From contig BEXV01000046.1 of the NCBI GenBank assembly GCA_003118195.1, positions 432,047-457,599 of the forward strand: a DNA stretch of 25,553 nucleotides, read 5' to 3'. The notes beneath the pieces were generated by a model, which was not told where the DNA came from, searched no databases, and saw only the letters and a list, made by a program, of their open reading frames with translations. How positions within the stretch are numbered: position 1 is the first letter of the stretch; every line of letters starts with the position of its first letter. The position numbers and the translations under genes were made by a program. Source of the DNA: Hemicentrotus pulcherrimus (taxonomy: Eukaryota > Echinodermata > Echinoidea > Camarodonta > Strongylocentrotidae). Of the stretch, positions 19,866 through 25,553 are shown piece after piece.

Positions 19866-22065
19866 CCATAAGTATGTCTCTTTCCAATTGCCTTCTTTGT
19901 CATTATATTCTATCAGGGCGGCAACCGCCCTCTCAATACCCAACTCTGCCCAACATCATTACTCTACAATGTACATGTATAATAACTGGTTGAACTGACA
20001 CATTTGACATTTCCCTATTTTCTATTTAATATCTGATGTAACACTATACTCGTAGACCAAACTCTTTTACTTCTTTTGAGACTTTAAACGTTTTTATCTC
20101 ATGAACTTTAACAAGGTGAAAAACCGGCGGGTCTTGAGGCTTGGGGACTTCTTTCCCTATACATGTCGTGAACACAACCCCGTGGGGCGAAAGCAGTAAG
20201 ATGAACCAATTTTCAAATTGAGTCTATCTTCGGTCGTCTGAATTATAATTCTAACGACTGTTTCCCTGTTACTCCCCAGCGTCTCCAATTCATGAAGGAA
20301 CCTTTAAATACATTGAAAATAGAGACCGAGGTTTCTTTTCAGCTAATTCTCACGAGAAATTTCCATGCTCATGCGAAAGGCCTGATCAAATTGTAACGTC
20401 ACATTCCTAAAGGTTACCGAATATAATAGTTAATCTCATCAATATGTAACCGCCAAAATAACTAGGGCATATTTGTCAAATAATAATCCAATTTGACATT
20501 CTTTTGAATACTGACATGATGCCATCCTGCATGTAGTGGTCATAACATTAATAAAAACAATTTACCAATCTCCAAATATCGCCATTTTTATAACAATTTA
20601 AGGGACTTTATACAAAATTATGATGCACTTTTACAATTACTGATTAAGATACATGTATATATTACCTTGAGTATTAAGCACCGTATATAAAGAGAAGTTC
20701 GGAGTTCTGCCACTATCTTACGGAGGTGCCTATAACGTGTCAGCCGGATGTTTTGCTATACACGTAATGACCATTACAAAAAAATGTAGTTATATATCAA
20801 AAGTTAAACCCAAAGCAACAGATTGTTGCTTATGGATAAGCAAGATAAGTATGTATCCGGGACCTTGCTCTTCGGTGTCTACATCATTTTTCAGATTGTA
20901 CCACTGTCGCCTGTCGTTCATATCTACGTCAAACAGTACACATCTGTGTAAAGACCACTCAGTGAATACATGGAAGCAGGTGGTCTTTAAGTACAGGGTA
21001 CGTTAGTATACGGGTTTTGATGAAAACTAAGGAAGCAAAATGCGTGGTCTTTATAAATTATCGGAAGGGAGCCTTTCTAAACAGATGGTTGTTGAGGCAG
21101 GTTGGACTATATTATTTTGACTGGGATAATTGAATTCGTGTCAGTTAATGACGCATGTGTCATGGTTGTGCAGTGTAACACGTTAACCATATAAACTCAA
21201 TTAATCTAAAGCCAAGGCTGAATTGCATTTCAAAATTGACATTGACGTGCTATAAATGGACTTGATGTAGCAAAGTAAGAACAGACAATGCCAGACGATC
21301 AGACGGAGCAAATGTTTCATTTAGACTATATTTAACATAAATCGATAAAAATAGGAAATTTTGTTCTTGCTGTCCTACAAGTTCAAACGCTCCTCGGGTT
21401 TGCTTTTTTACTGTAACCTTTTTCTAACAATATACGGCAATGATCGAAAACAACGTGAATTATAGACTAAAAATAAAATGATTTTTCAAATGCGGTATAC
21501 AACACGACATGCAAAACCGCACATTGTTATTTCCTTCATGTTCCATGCAGGTTCCATGCAGGTTCTAAAATCAATTACCATTTAAAAAGTGGATCTTAGA
21601 AGTTTATCTTTCTTTTCTTTTCATGAGCCTTATGAAACAAACGGAATAGACTAGGAATCAATATTGATTATTATCATTAAAGTCAATATTTGACAACCTT
21701 GTCACCTTGTGTATTGTTCTTCGAAAAATAAAAGCTGAGGATCATTTCGTATCCTTCCTACTGATTTGAATGCTTTAGCTTGAGCAGTATCGACGGTGTT
21801 TTATGATCTGAAAAGGCGATAATCTAAGATCGAAGTTTAATTACAGTCCCAAGGCATCTGTCCAGTGTCCACACAACAGATAGAAAAACGCCTTGCACCA
21901 AAATAAACTAAATGAAGATGTAAATCAATACAACAGTAGAATTCAATAAAACTTTTCATTAAGCATACAGAATAGAAATCATGTCGTAAAGACGAAAATG
22001 TAAGCTTACCTTTACAGAGCAGCTAGCAATAATATTATTCCAAATTTGAAAATGAAATAAATAAT
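19866..22065. other. Unassigned AT-rich sequence with a small inverted/direct repeat
   Basis: No gene recognised. TAAAGACCAC (20949-20958) pairs perfectly with GTGGTCTTTA (20980-20989), and the block GGAAGCA-n-GTGGTCTTTA recurs in direct orientation at 21031-21053. An 11-base unit TTCCATGCAGG is repeated in tandem near 21541-21562. An open frame of 89 codons at 20737-21006 overlaps the first of these and has no known motif. Confidence 0.4.
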
Positions 22066-22135
22066 TCCCAGGCACAGGTAGCAGAGAGGTTTGTGGTTAG
22101 CGCATCCTCGCACATCGCTGTTCTGATCACCAACT
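22066..22135 (+). mobile_element. Possible decayed tRNA-derived SINE head
   Basis: GTAGCAGAGAGG followed by TTTGTGGTTAGCGCATCCTCGC and, about 25 bases later, TGTTCTGATCACC resembles the A box, D-arm and B box of invertebrate tRNA-derived SINEs (GTGGTTAGCGC and GTTCGAATCCC types). The B box has several changes, and no clear 3' tail follows, although GGCGCCCTCTAG occurs near 22237. It is a remnant at best. Confidence 0.25.
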
Positions 22136-24060
22136 GAATGAATCGGTTCTCATTTATTGTATGCCGCAACTGCACATGACTTATACCCACAATCATAGGC
22201 TGCAATTCAGAACAGCACTGTAAAGTTATTCCGATGGCGCCCTCTAGCCCTATCTGCACGCCAATCTTGAACTGAATTACACACTTTGCAATGAACAGAT
22301 AATACAATTTTGACAGAATTGCCCTAATGTATTTACTGAACCAGAATCTTTGATTGATCAATACAATCTTACGTGCGTAACTGAAAAACTTATAATTAAT
22401 ATTATTCGTTAATCGTCAGTATAGGAATCAGAAATAAAGTTTTTGAGAAAGTATTGAAATTATATGAGGGATTTTTATAATCTGCAATTCCAGTATTTAA
22501 TGGCATCACTTGAGATTTGCTTAATGACAGAAATAATGTTAGATTTGTAAAGCGTACACATCTGCCGATAAAAGTACACCCAAGCTGTAAACACATTATT
22601 AGGATTTTTTATAAATCAAACAAATTACATACTAATCAAATTAGTTCAAATTCAACTTTAATCTTGAAATATGTGTCAATTAATACAAATTTTAGCTATT
22701 CGTTTCACATACGGATAATTTCATTTTCATTTGTATAGATAAGTATTGTATTTCATGGAGGATAATTCTTACCAATTCTGACCTTCGTCTAGACCCTACT
22801 GAATATTTATCCGGGATTTAAAGCCGCGGGTATACAAACACAGGATGTTAGCTGCTGCGTTCCAGGCACCCCCTTTAAGTGTCTAATATCGATTAGTGCC
22901 CTTTCATGCTTTTGGTTTTCTCACATTAGGACTCGGGCGTGTTAAACAGATAACAAGAAACCTGAATACTTAAGCTGAAATCGATGTGTTAAGGCTATGC
23001 TTCTATTATAAGTCGGGGTTTTACATGATGGTTCTCTTTGCTATAGTTTCAAAGAGTTCTTAGTAGCAGAGACCAGGAACAAAGAAGTTTTATAAACATG
23101 TATAGGACAATCATAAGCAAACGCCCCGAACCATTGGGACAAACATTCATTATGATGACGCTAAAGAAGCACAATGTACCCAATTTGCGGAATAGTGAAT
23201 AAATATTAAAGTGTAATGCAACAATTGAAAGGTACACAAAAATACTTATATGCATTTTTTTTTAACTTAAAATATTTTTTTTTTTAATGTGAACAAAAAT
23301 ATACCTGTTTTTAAACATTTTGAAGAGGGGGTAAGCTCCCCATGTCATCATTAGAACGTTTTGATTGATATGTCTTATCCTCTCTATCCCTTTCTCAGTG
23401 TCGAACCAAAAATCAGTGATGTTATACCCTACCACTCCAGATTCATTGAATTAAAATTGACTTTGTGGCAAGCTCCATTGAAATTTGTGACACTCATATT
23501 CGCGAGCAGAAAATCGGGTGAGATGAGCTGACGGGTCTGTACAGAAAAAAATGAAATATTACGTTGAATGCACGAGGGTCTTTTTAGAAGTAGGCCTATG
23601 TGTCGGAACGCTATAGTTATTATTTTTATTATTTGGGGAAAAAAGGATCTGTCGTTCATATAGGCAACCAACAAAATAATGACAACTCTTCTTTGAATTT
23701 GAAAGATAAAGGTGATTTTTTTTTTCTTTCTCGCAATACTTCTTGGTGTCCTGGTATCCCCATAGAGGCATAGCAAGTAATAAACCACCAGCCAATCACG
23801 ACAATTACCTGCATGTCAGTCTGCCAGACGATTCAGTCCCACACGTTCATTTCAGCGTGGGTTACGCTGTTAAAATAATCTATTATCCCGCTGCTAACGA
23901 TGCGATAAGCAATTTTTCGCTTGTTGATCAGAATTAAAAGGCAATTAAACTTCTAAAACAATTAGACTAGACGCTCCGGATCAAGCTTGATGCTTACTGG
24001 GGAAGAAGCCTGGGCTGTAACAATTGCTAAATCATGCAAGTTCATAACTCGAGTTCATAT
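22136..24060. other. Unassigned AT-rich sequence
   Basis: No recognisable gene, only short open frames up to 119 codons without known motifs. T and A homopolymers occur near 23256-23285 and 23718-23727. Confidence 0.4.
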
Positions 24061-24205
24061 AAATAAATGAATGAATGAAATAAAAAAGAAAGGTAAAAAA
24101 AAAAAGAAAGGTGGAAATGAAAGGAAAAAGAGGGACATAAAGAAAGAAACTGAAGACAGATAGATAGAAAGAATGAAAAATAAAAAGAAAGAAAGAAAGA
24201 ATATG
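24061..24205. repeat. Purine-rich tract with (GAAT), (GAAA) and (GATA) motifs
   Basis: About 145 bases dominated by A and G, with ATGA repeats (24066-24078), an 11-12 base A run and GAAA repeats (24184-24201). The minus-strand open frame (Phe/Ser/Leu-rich) is a product of the repeat. Confidence 0.9.
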
Positions 24206-24775
24206 AAATACCAGGAAAATTTAAAACATTGTCAGGCAAAATTAATCAAACAAATGGAAAATTGTCAAATTCCCGATAAATAAGTGATCATTTTGCAGAG
24301 TAGCAGGTTACAAATCATGTAGGACAATTGAAACGAGTATACGTAACATCCAAAATCTGCGGGAAAAGGTCAAAGGAGGTGTGTTCAAAATCTGAAGAAA
24401 AAAAAAAACAATGTCGACAAAACAGCAATATTTGCTTCGTAAAATATATCGCATACTGAATGCAAATAACAGACCATTAACCTTTTCTCCTTCCCGTTCC
24501 ATTGACCAGAACAAAACAATCACCATCGCTTATAATGAACTGTCGACACATCAGAAATTATTCTGGCCATCTCTTCATGGTCGAAACAGTTGACCATGAT
24601 TTGACCAGTGTATAACCTATGGGTATCCGATTTAACTTGGATATAAATATTATCTCTTTTCCAGACACATTGCTTAACTCGATGGTCCTTGGCATTTAAT
24701 AATCTCGTGTGGTAGGAAGACTGAAGTTGTGCACGAGTAACACTCGCTAACATAAAAGTCGAAATGACACGTTAC
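24206..24775. other. Unassigned sequence
   Basis: No gene or repeat seen; short open frames on both strands overlap each other here and look random. Confidence 0.35.
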
Positions 24776-25080
24776 TGCCGTAGTCGAGTGGTTTAGAAAT
24801 TTGACTGAATGTGCGAAGTCGTGGGTTCGAACCCCGGAACGGCATTAATGCCCACCGGCTAAGTACTTGTTTAAAGATCTAAATTGGTTCTCTTCACACG
24901 GGTACAAATACCAGAGAAGTTTGTTCAGCACTGTGAGCATCTGTATATAGTAGCGCCTGGGTGGAATGCTCCAAAGGGAGTTGAGAATGAGTGTACAGGT
25001 ATGAATCCGATGACGGGTGGCCCTTATTGTATTTTTTTTTTTTTTAAAGCGCAATATAAATCCCGAATATTACTATATCG
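24776..25080 (+). mobile_element. tRNA-derived SINE-like retroelement
   Basis: The head is tRNA-like. TGCCGTA (24776-24782) pairs with AACGGCA (24838-24844) at 6 of 7, as an acceptor stem would. TAGTCGAGTGG (24781-24791) fits an RNA polymerase III A box, and GGTTCGAACCC (24824-24834) is a perfect B box, 32 bases on. A 4-base D-stem (TCGA and TTGA) can form, but only 16 bases separate it from the T-arm, too few for a normal anticodon arm, so it is not a working tRNA. Downstream comes a body of about 170 bases, a run of T residues (25031-25044), then AAAGCGCAATATAAATCC, which resembles the 3' tails shared by many SINEs with L2/CR1-type LINEs. Target-site duplications are not obvious, and the 3' end is approximate. 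Confidence 0.75.
24781..24834 (+). promoter_or_regulatory. Internal RNA polymerase III promoter (A box and B box) of the SINE-like element
   Basis: The A box TAGTCGAGTGG lies at 24781-24791 and the B box GGTTCGAACCC at 24824-24834. Spacing and sequence fit a type 2 internal promoter. The T run at 25031-25044 would act as a Pol III terminator before the LINE-like tail, which argues that this copy is now poorly able to make a full-length transcript. Confidence 0.6.
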
Positions 25081-25553
25081 ATAGAGTCAACCAATCCAAA
25101 ATCATATCTTAGCTGATCTTACTATAATCATGTTTTGGTATAAAGGACTTTTTTTTATCGACCGGCAGACATTTTAATAGAATAAGAAAGAAAAAAAAGG
25201 AAATGAGCAATGATCATAAGATCGAGTCTACCGCTGACAAGAATGTCAATAATTTATATTTCTTCCGAGCCAATCGGTGGTCTGGGTTAAACGGGTAGAT
25301 ATAATTGTAATTTAATTCGAGTTAGACTTTGATTGTAAGGGTTAATGTTGACATACACCCTAAAAAGGAAAACCGGTGGGAAAGTGAAAAGATGCAAACA
25401 AGTCACTCTTGTTGACTTTTAATCAAGGTAATGAGCGGATATCAAAAGGGAAGACATGCAGTCCCATAGATTACAATCGATGTATAGCTTCCTGTTATTT
25501 TCATCACGCAACATTTGTTATCGGCATCAATGGCGTACTGATGGAGAAGGGGG
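25081..25553. other. Unassigned sequence to the right edge
   Basis: AT-rich, with A and T homopolymers and no recognisable gene or repeat. Confidence 0.4.

Noticed and set aside
23429..23788. 119-codon minus-strand open frame as a gene
   Set aside because: The longest minus-strand frame, but it overlaps another open frame, contains no recognisable domain, and has random-looking composition.
24776..24845. A functional tRNA gene
   Set aside because: A and B boxes and most of the acceptor stem are present, but the space between the D-arm and T-arm is too short for an anticodon arm, the T-stem has a mismatch, and SINE-like sequence continues downstream.

Overview
This window looks like AT-rich nuclear DNA from an animal. 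I found no protein-coding gene I could recognise. Apart from the 36-base repeat array at the left edge, the longest open frame between stops is about 120 codons. None of the open frames shows a familiar domain, signal peptide or membrane layout, and none chains with neighbours through convincing splice sites. I see no ribosomal RNA, no intact tRNA, no CRISPR array, no operon structure and no prokaryotic signals. The microsatellites, the tRNA-derived SINE-like element and the hAT-type miniature transposons point to a marine invertebrate. An echinoderm such as a sea cucumber or sea urchin fits, but that is an inference from style and not from a diagnostic gene.

Layout, left to right. Bases 1-632 are an 18-unit array of a 36-base repeat, open in one frame as a 12-residue repeat except for one nonsense codon; it runs off the left edge. 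Bases 1027-1087 are a GA microsatellite. Bases 1293-1349 hold three perfect hairpins in a row. Bases 1688-2207 form a foldback (inverted-repeat) element. Bases 2278-2639 are GATA/GACA and GA microsatellites. Bases 2640-6540 contain nothing I can name. A pyrimidine tract (6546-6640) is followed by two degenerate tandem repeats (6760-6967 and 7651-8032).

Bases 8033-11900 are unassigned, then a 41-base tandem pair sits at 11903-11987. A roughly 173-base repeat at 12320-12493 has a near-identical inverted partner at 15871-16043. Between them lie a weak broken reading frame on the minus strand (12582-13069), a hAT-type miniature element with 8-base target-site duplications (13805-13958), and a possible fragment of the same family (15573-15610). 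A perfect 36-base tandem duplication (16210-16281) and a second hAT-like miniature element (16571-16789) follow. Bases 16800-19720 are mostly unassigned, with one candidate splice acceptor near 18718. A composite GGT/G-run/CT microsatellite lies at 19724-19865. The right part holds a possible decayed tRNA-like SINE remnant (22066-22135), a purine-rich tract (24061-24205) and a clear tRNA-derived SINE-like element (24776 to about 25080).

Nothing here forms a set of genes working together. The window is best read as intergenic or intronic sequence shaped by small transposons, tandem duplication and simple repeats. The observations most worth following are the 12-residue repeat array, the hairpin cluster, the foldback element, the 173-base inverted pair and the SINE-like element.
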